Shown here one piece after another: positions 49,378 through 58,045 of a DNA stretch of 64,000 nt. The translations under genes and the position numbers were made by a program. The number at the start of each line of letters is the position of its first letter. Within the stretch, counting starts at the first letter, position 1. The notes beneath the pieces were generated by a model. The model had not been told where the DNA came from. It was given only the letters and a program-made list of their open reading frames with translations, and did not search any database. The DNA comes from Pseudomonas moorei (GTDB taxonomy: Bacteria > Pseudomonadota > Gammaproteobacteria > Pseudomonadales > Pseudomonadaceae), in assembly GCF_008801475.1 (NCBI RefSeq), contig NZ_VZPP01000005.1, positions 372,001-436,000 on the forward strand, read 5' to 3'.

Positions 49378-51864
49378 ATGCCTGACCTGCTAGACCGCTA
49401 CCCGCTGACAGCGGGTTCTTATCACGAACTGCTCGACGACAGTGGCGCCGTACGTGCGCACTGGCGCCGGCTGTTCGACCAATTGCAGCGCAGCACGCCA
49501 GCGCAGCTGATGCAGCGCCAGGCATTGCTGACCCGGCAGATTCAGGAAAACGGCGTCACCTATAACGTTTACGCCGACCCCAAGGGTGCCGATCGTCCCT
49601 GGGAGCTGGACCTGCTGCCCCATGTGATTGCTGCCGATGAGTGGGGGCAGCTGTCAGCCGGCATCGCCCAACGGGCCCGATTGCTCAATGCCGTGCTGGC
49701 CGACCTGTACGGCCCGCAACGCTTGATCGCCGAAGGCTTACTGCCAGCCGAGCTGGTGTTCGGTCACAACAACTTCCTGTGGCCCTGTCAGGGTATCAAT
49801 CCGCCTGAAGGGGCCTTTCTGCATCTGTATGCGGTGGACCTGGCACGCACTCCCGATGGTCGCTGGTGGGTGACGGCGGACCGTACGCAAGCCCCGTCCG
49901 GAGCCGGTTACGCGCTGGAGAACCGCACCATCGTGTCCCGCGCCTTTCCCGAGTTGTACCGCGATTTGAAGGTGCAGCATCTGGCCGGATTCTTCCGCAC
50001 GCTTCAGGAAACCCTGGCGCGCCAGGCGCCGAGCGATGAAGAGGTGCCGCTGGTGGTGTTGCTGACCCCGGGTCGCTTCAACGAAAGCTATTTCGAACAT
50101 CTGTACCTGGCACGTCAGCTCGGTTACCCGCTGGTGGAGGGCGGCGACCTGACGGTGCGCGACGCGACGGTCTATCTGAAAACCCTCAGTGGCCTGCGCC
50201 GGGTCCACGCGATCATGCGCCGGCTCGATGACGACTTCTGCGACCCGTTGGAGCTGCGTACGGATTCTGCTCTGGGAGTGCCCGGCTTGCTCGAAGCCGT
50301 GCGCCAGGGGCGGGTCTTGGTGGCCAATGCCCTCGGCAGCGGCGTACTTGAATCGCCGGGACTGTTGGGGTTCCTGCCGAAGATCAACCAGTTTCTGTTT
50401 GGTGAAGAGCTGATTTTGCCGTCCATCGCCACCTGGTGGTGCGGCGAAGCGCCCGTGCTGGCGCAGGCCCTGGAAAAATTGCCGGAATTGCTGATAAAGC
50501 CGGCATTCCCGTCCCAGAGCTTTGCACCGGTATTTGGCCGTGATCTGAGCGAAAAAAAGCGGCAATCGCTCGCTGAGCGCATGCAGGCGCGTCCTTACGC
50601 CTATGTTGCGCAAGAACTTGCTCAGCTCTCCCAGGCGCCGATCTGGCAGGCCGAAGACGGTCAGCTGCAACCCCGGGCCATCGGCATGCGTGTGTACGCC
50701 GTGGCCAGTCGCGACGGTTACCGGGTCCTGCCCGGTGGTTTGACCCGTGTCGCCGCTGAAGCAGACGCTGAAGTGGTGTCGATGCAGCGCGGTGGGGCGA
50801 GCAAGGACACTTGGGTGCTGGGCGACCGCCCGCCGAGCGGCGAGCAATGGAAAGCCCGGCGCAGCATCGGCGTGCATGATCTGGTGCGACGCGACCCATA
50901 TCTGCCGTCGCGAGTGGTGGAAAACCTGTTCTGGTTCGGCCGCTACTGCGAGCGTTGCGACGACAGTGCGCGGTTGCTGCGGATCATGTTGGCGCGTTAT
51001 GTCGACGGCGATGACCCGCAGGCGCTGGACGCGGCGGTCGATCTCGGCGAGCGGCTGATGCTGCTGCCCGAGGAAGGCGAACTGCCGGAGCGCTTGCTGG
51101 CCGCGATACTGGGCGATGACTGGCCTTTCAGCCTGCGTTCCAACCTGCAGCGTTTGCAATGGGCGGCCTCACAGGTGCGTGGCAAGCTCTCGCGGGAAAA
51201 CTGGCAGGCGCTGGTGGAATTGCAGCGCGAAGCGATGGAACTGGAAACCGAAGAGCCGGACTTCGGCGAGTTGCTGGATTTCCTCAACCGACTGGTGATG
51301 TCCCTGGCGGCACTGTCGGGATTTGCCCTGGATGACATGACCCGGGACGAAGGCTGGCGATTCCTGATGATCGGCCGGCGGATCGAGCGCCTGCAATTTC
51401 TCAGCGGCAGCCTGGCAGCGTTCCTGCGGGGCGCCGGGGCCTTCGATCAGGCCGGGCTGGAATGGCTGCTGGAACTGGGCAACAGCAGCATCACCTACCG
51501 TTCGCGTTACCTGGCGGTGGCGCAATTGATCCCGGTGCTCGACCTGTTGCTGCTCGATGAGCAGAACCCGCATGCCGTGTTGTTCCAGCTGAAATTGGTG
51601 ACCCGCACGCTCAAACGCCTGAACGACGACTTTGGCGTGCCTCGTGAAGCGGGTCTGGCGCCGTTGGTGGAGCGCCTGGCGCGCTTCGATCTGGGCTGTC
51701 TGGAAAACCCGCTGTTTGGTGCCGCCAGCGTGCGCGCCGCCGTCGAGGGGCTGGCCGATCTGCTGCAAGAAATCGCCGATGCCAGCGGGCAAGTCTCGGA
51801 TCGCCTGGCCTTGCGCCATTTCGCCCATGTCGATGATGTCAGCCAACGCACGGTGTCCGTCTGA
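49378..51864 (+). CDS. Circularly permuted ATP-grasp / alpha-E fusion protein
   Basis: An 828-residue fusion. Residues 1–about 490 form a circularly permuted ATP-grasp ligase (DUF404/DUF407 type): PWELDLLPHVIAADEW, RTQAPSGAGYALENR, LTPGRFNESYFEHLYLARQ, LVEGGDLTVRDATVYLKTL, LLIKPAFPSQSFAPVFG and LGDRPPSGEQW. Residues about 510–828 are an alpha-E helical domain (SRVVENLFWFGRYCERCDDSARLLR). In many genomes these are separate genes beside transglutaminases; the fusion supports a physical complex. Predicted activity is ATP-dependent carboxylate–amine ligation; substrates are unknown. The third gene starts in its stop codon. Confidence 0.9.
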   Translation: MPDLLDRYPLTAGSYHELLDDSGAVRAHWRRLFDQLQRSTPAQLMQRQALLTRQIQENGVTYNVYADPKGADRPWELDLLPHVIAADEWGQLSAGIAQRARLLNAVLADLYGPQRLIAEGLLPAELVFGHNNFLWPCQGINPPEGAFLHLYAVDLARTPDGRWWVTADRTQAPSGAGYALENRTIVSRAFPELYRDLKVQHLAGFFRTLQETLARQAPSDEEVPLVVLLTPGRFNESYFEHLYLARQLGYPLVEGGDLTVRDATVYLKTLSGLRRVHAIMRRLDDDFCDPLELRTDSALGVPGLLEAVRQGRVLVANALGSGVLESPGLLGFLPKINQFLFGEELILPSIATWWCGEAPVLAQALEKLPELLIKPAFPSQSFAPVFGRDLSEKKRQSLAERMQARPYAYVAQELAQLSQAPIWQAEDGQLQPRAIGMRVYAVASRDGYRVLPGGLTRVAAEADAEVVSMQRGGASKDTWVLGDRPPSGEQWKARRSIGVHDLVRRDPYLPSRVVENLFWFGRYCERCDDSARLLRIMLARYVDGDDPQALDAAVDLGERLMLLPEEGELPERLLAAILGDDWPFSLRSNLQRLQWAASQVRGKLSRENWQALVELQREAMELETEEPDFGELLDFLNRLVMSLAALSGFALDDMTRDEGWRFLMIGRRIERLQFLSGSLAAFLRGAGAFDQAGLEWLLELGNSSITYRSRYLAVAQLIPVLDLLLLDEQNPHAVLFQLKLVTRTLKRLNDDFGVPREAGLAPLVERLARFDLGCLENPLFGAASVRAAVEGLADLLQEIADASGQVSDRLALRHFAHVDDVSQRTVSV

Positions 51865-52754
51865 TGAGTGCCCACTACCAGATCTTCCACGACACCCATT
51901 ATCACTACGACAGCCCCGTATCCCTGGCCCAGCAACTGGCGCACCTGTGGCCGCGCGCCTGTGCCTGGCAACGCTGTACCGCACAGCAATTGCAGATCAG
52001 CCCGCAACCGTCCTCGCGCCGTGATGAGCTGGATGTGTTCGGTAATCCGTTGACCCGGCTGGCGTTCGAACGCCCCCATGATGAATTGCTGGTCAATGCG
52101 AGCCTCACGATCGAAGTGCTGCCCCGGCCGGTGCTGGATTTCAATCAGTCTCCGCCCTGGGAAGACACCCGAAGTGCGCTGACCTACAGCAGCCAGCCAC
52201 TGTCCCCACAAATCCTGGACGCCTGCCGCTACCGGTTCGAATCACCCTACGTGCATCTCAAGCGCAACTTCGTCGAGTTCTCGGAAAGTTGTTTTCCTGC
52301 GGGGCGGCCATTGCTGCTGGGTGTCCAGGCCCTGATGGAGAAAATCTTCAGCGAATTCACTTTCGATGCCGAAGCGACGCAGGTGGCGACGCCCTTGGTG
52401 GAAGTGCTGGAGCGTCGGCGTGGCGTCTGTCAGGACTTCGCGCACCTGATGCTCGCTTGCGTGCGTTCCCGTGGATTGGCTGCGCGGTACATCAGCGGCT
52501 ACCTGCTGACCCAGCCGCCACCGGGCCAGCCACGACTGATCGGGGCCGATGCGTCCCATGCCTGGGTGTCGGTGTTTTGCCCGGTGCTGGGGTGGGTGGA
52601 TTTCGACCCGACCAACAATGTGCAACCGGCGCTGGAGCACATCACGCTGGCCTGGGGCCGGGACTTTTCCGATGTTTCGCCGTTGCGGGGGGTGATTCTG
52701 GGCGGCGGTAACCACGACCCGGAAGTCCGCGTCACCGTAATGCCATTGGAATAA
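51864..52754 (+). CDS. Transglutaminase family protein
   Basis: A 296-residue cytoplasmic protein. An N-terminal Bact_transglu_N domain (YQIFHDTHYHYDSPVSLAQQ) is followed by the transglutaminase core with the catalytic cysteine in RRRGVCQDFAHLMLACVRS, histidine in DASHAWVSVFCPVLGW and aspartate in VDFDPTNNV. It is shorter than the first gene's N-terminal half but of the same superfamily, so the operon has two different transglutaminase-fold proteins. Such proteins often act as peptidases; with ATP-grasp and amidoligase neighbours it could trim or recycle the ligated product. It overlaps the previous stop by one base. Confidence 0.9.
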   Translation: MSAHYQIFHDTHYHYDSPVSLAQQLAHLWPRACAWQRCTAQQLQISPQPSSRRDELDVFGNPLTRLAFERPHDELLVNASLTIEVLPRPVLDFNQSPPWEDTRSALTYSSQPLSPQILDACRYRFESPYVHLKRNFVEFSESCFPAGRPLLLGVQALMEKIFSEFTFDAEATQVATPLVEVLERRRGVCQDFAHLMLACVRSRGLAARYISGYLLTQPPPGQPRLIGADASHAWVSVFCPVLGWVDFDPTNNVQPALEHITLAWGRDFSDVSPLRGVILGGGNHDPEVRVTVMPLE

Positions 52755-52765
52755 TGAAGATCAAC

Positions 52766-52863
52766 TGTAGGAGCGAGCCTGCTCGCGATGGACCAACGGG
52801 CGCCGCGTCAATCCAGATAAAACGCGTCATCGTTGACGACCATCGCGAGCAAGCTCGCTCACA
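52766..52863. repeat. REP doublet (REPIN), GGAGCGAGC type
   Basis: TGTAGGAGCGAGCCTGCTCG and TCGCGAGCAAGCTCGCTC are inverted. The spacer contains, on the minus strand, CGTCAACGATGACGCG, the conserved spacer core. Confidence 0.9.
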
Positions 52864-52983
52864 GGGCGTGCGGGTCTGTTCTGGATAGGGTGTTTCAGAT
52901 CGTTCTGTGAGGGCCGGCAGCAACGCTGCCAGCCCTGGACACAGATCCGGTGGGCCTGATCGGATCATCCGGCCCGGAGGGAC

Positions 52984-53163
52984 TCAGGCGTCCGGCGCCT
53001 GATCTTTCGGTGCATCAACATCATCTTCTGCCGCGACTTCACCGTCGGGGTTCAGTGCTGCGTCTTCAGCCATTGCTTTCTTGCGCTGAAGCTTTTCCTC
53101 TTTCTTCTGTTCCTTGGCCAGGTCACGCTGACGTTTGGCGAAGGAGTAGTTGGGTTTAGCCAT
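52984..53163 (-). CDS. Small highly charged protein, unknown
   Basis: A 59-residue protein with a basic N-terminal half (MAKPNYSFAKRQRDLAKEQK then KKEEKLQRKK, predicted helix) and an acidic C-terminal half (EDAALNPDGEVAAEDDVDAP). The ATG at 53163 has AGAGGA upstream on the minus strand; the longer open frame to 53280 overlaps the LOG gene and is rejected. I do not recognise a named family with confidence, though short proteins of this kind are common beside LOG genes in pseudomonads. The charge pattern suggests binding to RNA or ribosomes, an inference only. Confidence 0.65.
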   Translation of the reverse strand: MAKPNYSFAKRQRDLAKEQKKEEKLQRKKAMAEDAALNPDGEVAAEDDVDAPKDQAPDA

Positions 53164-53231
53164 GGGCGATCCTCTGGGGTCGAAGGTGAGGTTGAGCGGC
53201 GCGTATTCTGCCCTGTATCGGTGCCAAGTCG

Positions 53232-53819
53232 TTAGTCGGGTTTTTGCTCGACCCACTTGGGCAGTATGGTGGGTTGCCATTGATCGAGGGCGTCGAGCAG
53301 AGATGTTGGCGATTCGCTCACCTGCAGCATGTCACGGTGCGCTGCGCGAACGAAGCCTTCGCCGACGATATGATCGAGAAAACCGGTGAGTTTGCTGTAG
53401 AAACCGTTCACTTCGAGCAAGCCCAGTGGTTTGCCGTGGTAGCCAAGCTGGCCCCAGGTCCAGACCTCGAACAGCTCTTCCAGCGTGCCCAGGCCACCCG
53501 GCAGGGCGATGAATGCATCGCTGAGTTCAGCCATCCGCGCCTTGCGCGCATGCATGCCGTCCACCACTTCCAGGCGAGTCAGCCCTTTGTGGCCGATTTC
53601 CTTGTCCATGAGGCTTTGCGGGATGATGCCCACGACTTCGCCTCCGGCCGCCAGCGCGGCATCGGCCACGATCCCCATCAGTCCAACGGCGCCACCGCCA
53701 TAAACCAGCGTCAGCTTACGCTCGGCCAACGCCCGGCCGAGGGCTTCGGCCGCTTCCCGATAAGCCGGATGGGTGCCGGTGCTGGCACCACAAAATACAC
53801 AAACAGATCTTAAAGACAT
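53232..53819 (-). CDS. LOG family protein (cytokinin-type phosphoribohydrolase)
   Basis: A 195-residue Rossmann-fold protein of the LOG (TIGR00730) family. These cleave ribose 5-phosphate from cytokinin nucleotides or AMP-like substrates. Motifs: [19 protein letters not shown] at the N-terminus, [31 protein letters not shown] and [20 protein letters not shown], the last two forming the PGGxGTxxE active site. The enzyme may salvage nucleotides rather than make cytokinin. The start at 53819 has GGAGTAAGG upstream. Divergent from azu. Confidence 0.92.
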   Translation of the reverse strand: MSLRSVCVFCGASTGTHPAYREAAEALGRALAERKLTLVYGGGAVGLMGIVADAALAAGGEVVGIIPQSLMDKEIGHKGLTRLEVVDGMHARKARMAELSDAFIALPGGLGTLEELFEVWTWGQLGYHGKPLGLLEVNGFYSKLTGFLDHIVGEGFVRAAHRDMLQVSESPTSLLDALDQWQPTILPKWVEQKPD

Positions 53820-53879
53820 GCCTTACTCCATGGTCGATCAGGGCCACAGAGTAAAGGCAGGCACGCGGCGCTCCAAGGG

Positions 53880-53969
53880 CTAGACTTCGCGATTGGGTGT
53901 TTCGTAAGTGCCGCTGGCGCCACAGGCGTAGGCGGCAAGCAAGCTGCACAACAGGCTGTTGAGGGACAT
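53880..53969 (-). CDS. Possible 29-residue hydrophobic small protein
   Basis: A short frame between the LOG gene and azu: a hydrophobic start (MSLNSLLCSLLAAYACG) resembling a lipoprotein signal with a poor lipobox AYAC, then a polar tail ending ETPNREV. TGGAGCG lies 8 bases before the ATG. Existence as a gene is uncertain. The remaining sequence from here to azu contains only the palindrome, the Anr-like site and the azu ribosome site. Confidence 0.28.
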   Translation of the reverse strand: MSLNSLLCSLLAAYACGASGTYETPNREV

Positions 53970-54062
53970 GACAGACGCTCCAGTTTGGGTGATGGCCCGA
54001 TCATAGGCCCGTCCCAGACGTCTGGCTGGTAGATTGTTTCGATGGGGGCCATAGCCCAAAAG

Positions 54063-54089
54063 TTGTATACAATTTTTGATTCAGGTCAT
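54063..54089 (+). promoter_or_regulatory. Operator-like palindrome and weak Anr-like box before azu
   Basis: TTGTATACAA (54063–54072) is a perfect palindrome of the kind bound by GntR-type regulators. TTGAT–TCAG–GTCAT (54076–54089) is a half-good match to the Anr/FNR box TTGAT-N4-ATCAA; azurin is Anr-controlled in P. aeruginosa. Both lie about 75–100 bases before the azu start. Confidence 0.35.
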
Positions 54090-54161
54090 AGGAACTTGCG
54101 AAGTTTTCAGGCAGTCTTCTGTCCACTCGCATTTCTGTTAACCCTGCCTTGGAGATTCACC

Positions 54162-54608
54162 ATGTTTGCCAAACTCGTTGCGGTATCCCTGTTGACACTG
54201 GCCAGCAGCCAACTGATGGCTGCAGAGTGCAAAACCACTATCGACTCCACTGATCAGATGTCCTTCAACACCAAGGCCATTGAAATCGACAAGAGCTGCA
54301 AGACCTTCACCGTGGAACTGACCCACTCCGGCAGCCTGCCGAAAACCGTCATGGGCCATAACTGGGTGCTGAGTAAAGAAGCCGACATGCAGCCGATCGC
54401 CACCGACGGCCTGAGTGCCGGTATCGAGAAGAACTACCTGAAAGAAGGTGATGCCCGCATCATCGCGCACACCAAGGTTATCGGCGCTGGTGAGAAAGAT
54501 TCGGTGACCTTCGACGTGTCTAAACTCGACGCCGCTGAAAAATATGGCTTCTTCTGCTCGTTCCCGGGCCACATCTCGATGATGAAAGGCACTGTGACGC
54601 TGAAGTAA
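54162..54608 (+). CDS. azu: Azurin
   Basis: Periplasmic blue copper electron carrier; 148 residues. A 20-residue signal peptide ([20 protein letters not shown]) leaves a mature chain of 128 starting AECKTT. Copper ligands are His46 (MGHNWVLS), Cys112 and His117 (FFCSFPGH) and axial Met121 (GHISMM) in mature numbering; the Cys3–Cys26 disulfide pair is also present. The start at 54162 follows TTGGAG. It probably passes electrons to cytochrome c peroxidase or oxidases. Same neighbours (LOG, nadE, pncB) as in P. aeruginosa. Confidence 0.97.
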   Translation: MFAKLVAVSLLTLASSQLMAAECKTTIDSTDQMSFNTKAIEIDKSCKTFTVELTHSGSLPKTVMGHNWVLSKEADMQPIATDGLSAGIEKNYLKEGDARIIAHTKVIGAGEKDSVTFDVSKLDAAEKYGFFCSFPGHISMMKGTVTLK

Positions 54609-54630
54609 GCTGAAGCACCGCGTTACCGTT

Positions 54631-54700
54631 CATCGCGTGCAAGCCACGCTCCCACAGGTACGGTGGTGGTTCATGTAGAAGCGAGCCTGCCCGCGAAGAG
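54631..54700. repeat. Degenerate REP doublet
   Basis: CATCGCGTGCAAGCCACGCT and GTAGAAGCGAGCCTGCCCGC are inverted but with several changes from the REP core, so this is probably a decayed copy. Confidence 0.65.
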
Positions 54701-54732
54701 GCCGACAGCATCGCCACACCCTGCGGCCAAAG

Positions 54733-54770
54733 AAAAGCCCGCTGAAGATCAACACTTCAGCGGGCTTTTT
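54733..54770. terminator. Bidirectional terminator between azu and nadE
   Basis: AAAAGCCCGCTGAAG paired with CTTCAGCGGGCTTTTT around an 8-base loop; serves both convergent genes. Confidence 0.9.
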
Positions 54771-54784
54771 CATTCATTCACGAT

Positions 54785-55612
54785 TCAAGGCGCAAACGGC
54801 ATCACCCGCTTGTGGTGCGTCTTGTTGTAAGTACCAACGATGATCTTGAACGCTTCCTCGCGTACCGGCTCGCCATGCAGAAAGGCGTCGATCTCGGCGT
54901 AGGTCACGCCGTGGGACGCTTCGTCAGGTTTGCCAGGGGACAGGTCCTCAAGGTCGGCGGTCGGTACTTTCTCCACCAGTGATTCCGGCGCACCGAAGCT
55001 GCGTGCGATGGCCCGGACCTGGTTTTTCACCAGGCCGCTGAGGGGCGCCAGATCGCAGGCGCCATCGCCGAACTTGGTGAAGAAGCCCATCACTGCTTCT
55101 GCCGCGTGATCGGTACCGATCACCAGGCCGTGGGCGGCACCGGCGATGGTGTACTGGGCGACCATGCGCATCCGCGCCTTGGTGTTGCCGAGTACGAAAT
55201 CCACCGAGACCGCATGCTTGCCTTCAAAGGCCGCGACTTCGTTGGCCAGGGACTTGACCGCCGGACCGATGTTCACGGTGTGGCGCTCGTCCGGGTTGAT
55301 GAAGTCCACGGAGGCCTGGGCATCGTGTTCATCGAACTGGATATCGTACGGCAGGCGCACGGCGATGAACTTGTATTGGTCGTCTCCCGTGCGCTGGCGC
55401 AGTTCACGCATGGCACGCTGGGCCAGCAGCCCCGCGGTCAGGGAGTCGACGCCGCCACTGATGCCCAGTACCAGGGTCTTGAGCCCGGAATTGACCAGGC
55501 AGTCTTGGATAAAGGTAATCCGCCGGGCGACTTCAGCCTTGAGGGCGGCCTCGTCGGCAAACGGCGGTTGGACCTTGAGCTGTTCAGCAATCTCACGCTG
55601 TACGGCTTGCAT
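54785..55612 (-). CDS. nadE: NH3-dependent NAD synthetase
   Basis: Last step of NAD synthesis, deamido-NAD to NAD with ammonia and ATP; 275 residues. The PP-loop is [50 protein letters not shown] and HKRVMPFAP complete the family pattern. There is no glutaminase domain, so ammonia is the nitrogen donor. AAGGAG precedes the ATG. It lies 4 bases after pncB, so the two form a salvage operon. Confidence 0.96.
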   Translation of the reverse strand: MQAVQREIAEQLKVQPPFADEAALKAEVARRITFIQDCLVNSGLKTLVLGISGGVDSLTAGLLAQRAMRELRQRTGDDQYKFIAVRLPYDIQFDEHDAQASVDFINPDERHTVNIGPAVKSLANEVAAFEGKHAVSVDFVLGNTKARMRMVAQYTIAGAAHGLVIGTDHAAEAVMGFFTKFGDGACDLAPLSGLVKNQVRAIARSFGAPESLVEKVPTADLEDLSPGKPDEASHGVTYAEIDAFLHGEPVREEAFKIIVGTYNKTHHKRVMPFAP

Positions 55613-55616
55613 GAAT

Positions 55617-56840
55617 TCACTCCTTGCTAGATAGGCTGGGAAGGGCAGGAACTTGGAAAACGTGTCGCAAATAGGCGACGAAATTCGGGTCTTTGCAGTG
55701 AGTCTTGCCGGGCTCGTCGGAGATCTTTGCCACCGGCTGGCCGTTGCAGGCGGTCATTTTAAGCACGATGCTCATCGGTTCGACACCCGGAATATCGCAC
55801 GTCAGGTTGGTGCCTATGCCGAAGCTGACGTTGATCCGCCCGCGCAGCGCGCGGAATATTTCCAGGGCCTTGGGCAGTGTCAGGCTGTCGGAGAACGTCA
55901 ACGTCTTGCTCATCGGGTCAATGCCCAGCTTGTGATAGTGGGCGATGGCTTTTTCCGCCCAAACCACCGGATCGCCCGAGTCATGGCGCAAACCGTCGAA
56001 TAGCTTGGCGAAAAACAGGTCGAAATCACCGAGGAAGGCATCCATGGTGATGCAGTCGGTGAGGGCGATGCCCAGCAGGCCACGGTATTCACGGACCCAG
56101 CAATCGAGGGCGGCAATCTGGCTGTCGACCAGTCGCGGTCCGAGCTGCTGGTGGGCCATGATCCACTCGTGGGCCATGGTGCCCAGCGGCTTCATGTCCA
56201 GTTCCCGGGACAGATGGACGTTGCTGGTGCCGACAAAACGTCCCGGGAAGTCATGCTTGAGCACGTTCACCACTTCTTCCTGCACACGGTACGAGAAGCG
56301 ACGGCGGGTGCCGAAGTCGGCGACCTGCAATTCGGACAATTCGTCGCTGCTGGCATTGGCGGTCAGCCAGTCGAACTTGCGATAGAGCTGCTCGCGCGCC
56401 TGTTCCAGTACGATTTCGCGATAGCGGTAGCGGTTGCGCACTTCGCTGACGATCGCCAGCATCGGCACTTCGAACAGAATCACGTGCAGCCAGGGGCCGC
56501 GCAGGCGGATGAACAGTTCGCCGTTTTCGATGCCGGTGTGGATGTAGCGCAGGTTGAAGCGAAACAGCCCGAGAAAGCGCAAGAAGTCCGGTTTCATGAA
56601 GCTGATGCGCTCCAGGAAACTCAACTGGTCGGCGCTCAGGCTCAACTCGGCCAGGCGCTCGAACTGGTAACGGATTTCCGCCAGATAAGGGCGCAGATCC
56701 TCACTGTTACGGCAACGAAACTCCCATTCGACTTCCACGTTCGGGTAGTTGTGCAGCACCGCCTGCATCATCGTCAGTTTGTAGAAGTCGGTGTCGAGCA
56801 GGTTCTGCACGATGCGATCGGCAAACACACTCTCGCTCAT
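55617..56840 (-). CDS. pncB: Nicotinate phosphoribosyltransferase
   Basis: Converts nicotinate to nicotinate mononucleotide; 407 residues. Motifs: [62 protein letters not shown] (with the autophosphorylated histidine region) and [14 protein letters not shown]. The start at 56840 ([15 protein letters not shown]) is preferred over the in-frame 56876 start because a GGAGA site lies upstream and the family begins here. First gene of pncB–nadE. Confidence 0.96.
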   Translation of the reverse strand: MSESVFADRIVQNLLDTDFYKLTMMQAVLHNYPNVEVEWEFRCRNSEDLRPYLAEIRYQFERLAELSLSADQLSFLERISFMKPDFLRFLGLFRFNLRYIHTGIENGELFIRLRGPWLHVILFEVPMLAIVSEVRNRYRYREIVLEQAREQLYRKFDWLTANASSDELSELQVADFGTRRRFSYRVQEEVVNVLKHDFPGRFVGTSNVHLSRELDMKPLGTMAHEWIMAHQQLGPRLVDSQIAALDCWVREYRGLLGIALTDCITMDAFLGDFDLFFAKLFDGLRHDSGDPVVWAEKAIAHYHKLGIDPMSKTLTFSDSLTLPKALEIFRALRGRINVSFGIGTNLTCDIPGVEPMSIVLKMTACNGQPVAKISDEPGKTHCKDPNFVAYLRHVFQVPALPSLSSKE

Positions 56841-56958
56841 AACGGGAATCTCCAGCGTTGCAGCGGCATTGATCAATGGCGCTAGTGGCGCATATCAGAG
56901 GGCTGGATTGCCAGCGATTTCTTGGATCACAACAGATCCCCTGTGGGATGGCTGAGGC

Positions 56959-57870
56959 CTAAAGCTGTGGAGGCTCCGGGCTATCAACCTGCTCCAGCAT
57001 CCACTTCACAAAATCCCGCACCTTGGGCACTTCCGCCGAATGCTCCGGGTATGCCAGGTAATACGCATCCGTGCTGGGCATTGCATGCTTCCAGGGAATG
57101 ACCAGTTTGCCGTCCGCCAACTCTTCTTCCACCAGAAACCGCGGCAACAGCGCCACGCCGCAGCCGACCTGCGCCGCGCGAATGCACATGTAGAAGGTTT
57201 CGAACCGCGGGCCGTGGTAGCTGTGTTCGGTGTGATAGCCCTGACTGTCGAACCAGTCATGCCAGGCTTGGGGGCGTGAGGCGTTTTGCAGCAGGACCAG
57301 ATCGGTGAGTTGCGTAGGATCGGTGAACGGCTCGGCCGGCAGGCTGCCGGGGGCACAGACGGGCACCAGCTCCTCGCCGAACAGCTTCAGGCATTCGGTG
57401 CCCGGCCGTGAGCCCTGGCCAAAGTAGAACGCCAGGTCGCTGCGCCCTTGCAGCAGATCATCGGCTTCCTGTTCGCTGCACAGGTCCAAGTGAATCGATG
57501 GATGACGCAGGCGCCAGCCTTTGAGGCGCGGCACCAGCCAGCGCGCGCCGAAAGTCGGTGGCGTCGAGACGCGCAGGACTTCGGTTTCGCCGCCGTAGGA
57601 GCGCAGGTAATGGGTCGACATCTCGACTTGCGTGAGGATTTTTCTGACCTCGACCAGGTACAAATCGCCCGCTGGCGTCATTTGCAGGCGTCGGCGTACC
57701 CGGCGAAACAGCAGGTGCTGCAACAGTTCTTCGAGTTGCGCGACCTGTTTACTGACCGCGCTCTGGGTCAGATTCAACTCTTCGGCGGCCCGGGTGAAGC
57801 TCAGATGCCGGGTCACGGCTTCGAAACACTGCAGTGCAGCGATCGATGGCAAATAGCGTTTGTTCAGCAT
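56959..57870 (-). CDS. LysR-family transcriptional regulator
   Basis: A 303-residue LysR-type regulator. The N-terminal winged helix is LPSIAALQCFEAVTRHLSF and TRAAEELNLTQSAVSKQVAQ. The C-terminal effector domain (about 90–300) is of the GcvA-like type. It is divergent from amaB with 175 bases between starts, the standard arrangement for a LysR regulator controlling its neighbour; the P. putida pipecolate locus has a LysR gene in the same place. The inducer may be a pipecolate or lysine intermediate (inference). Confidence 0.93.
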   Translation of the reverse strand: MLNKRYLPSIAALQCFEAVTRHLSFTRAAEELNLTQSAVSKQVAQLEELLQHLLFRRVRRRLQMTPAGDLYLVEVRKILTQVEMSTHYLRSYGGETEVLRVSTPPTFGARWLVPRLKGWRLRHPSIHLDLCSEQEADDLLQGRSDLAFYFGQGSRPGTECLKLFGEELVPVCAPGSLPAEPFTDPTQLTDLVLLQNASRPQAWHDWFDSQGYHTEHSYHGPRFETFYMCIRAAQVGCGVALLPRFLVEEELADGKLVIPWKHAMPSTDAYYLAYPEHSAEVPKVRDFVKWMLEQVDSPEPPQL

Positions 57871-58045
57871 GGGCGGTCCTTTGTGCTTGTCTCTTTATTG
57901 CCAGCAATGCACAGCATGAATAAACGGAATGATATCTCTCTTAAAGGTCGTTTGTTGAGTAACCTCCGGGGCGCTAAAACTACAGGCCTGATCAGCCGTG
58001 ATTTTCCGGCTGCGCCCGTTCCGTTTTTTGCTTGAGGAGTCACCC

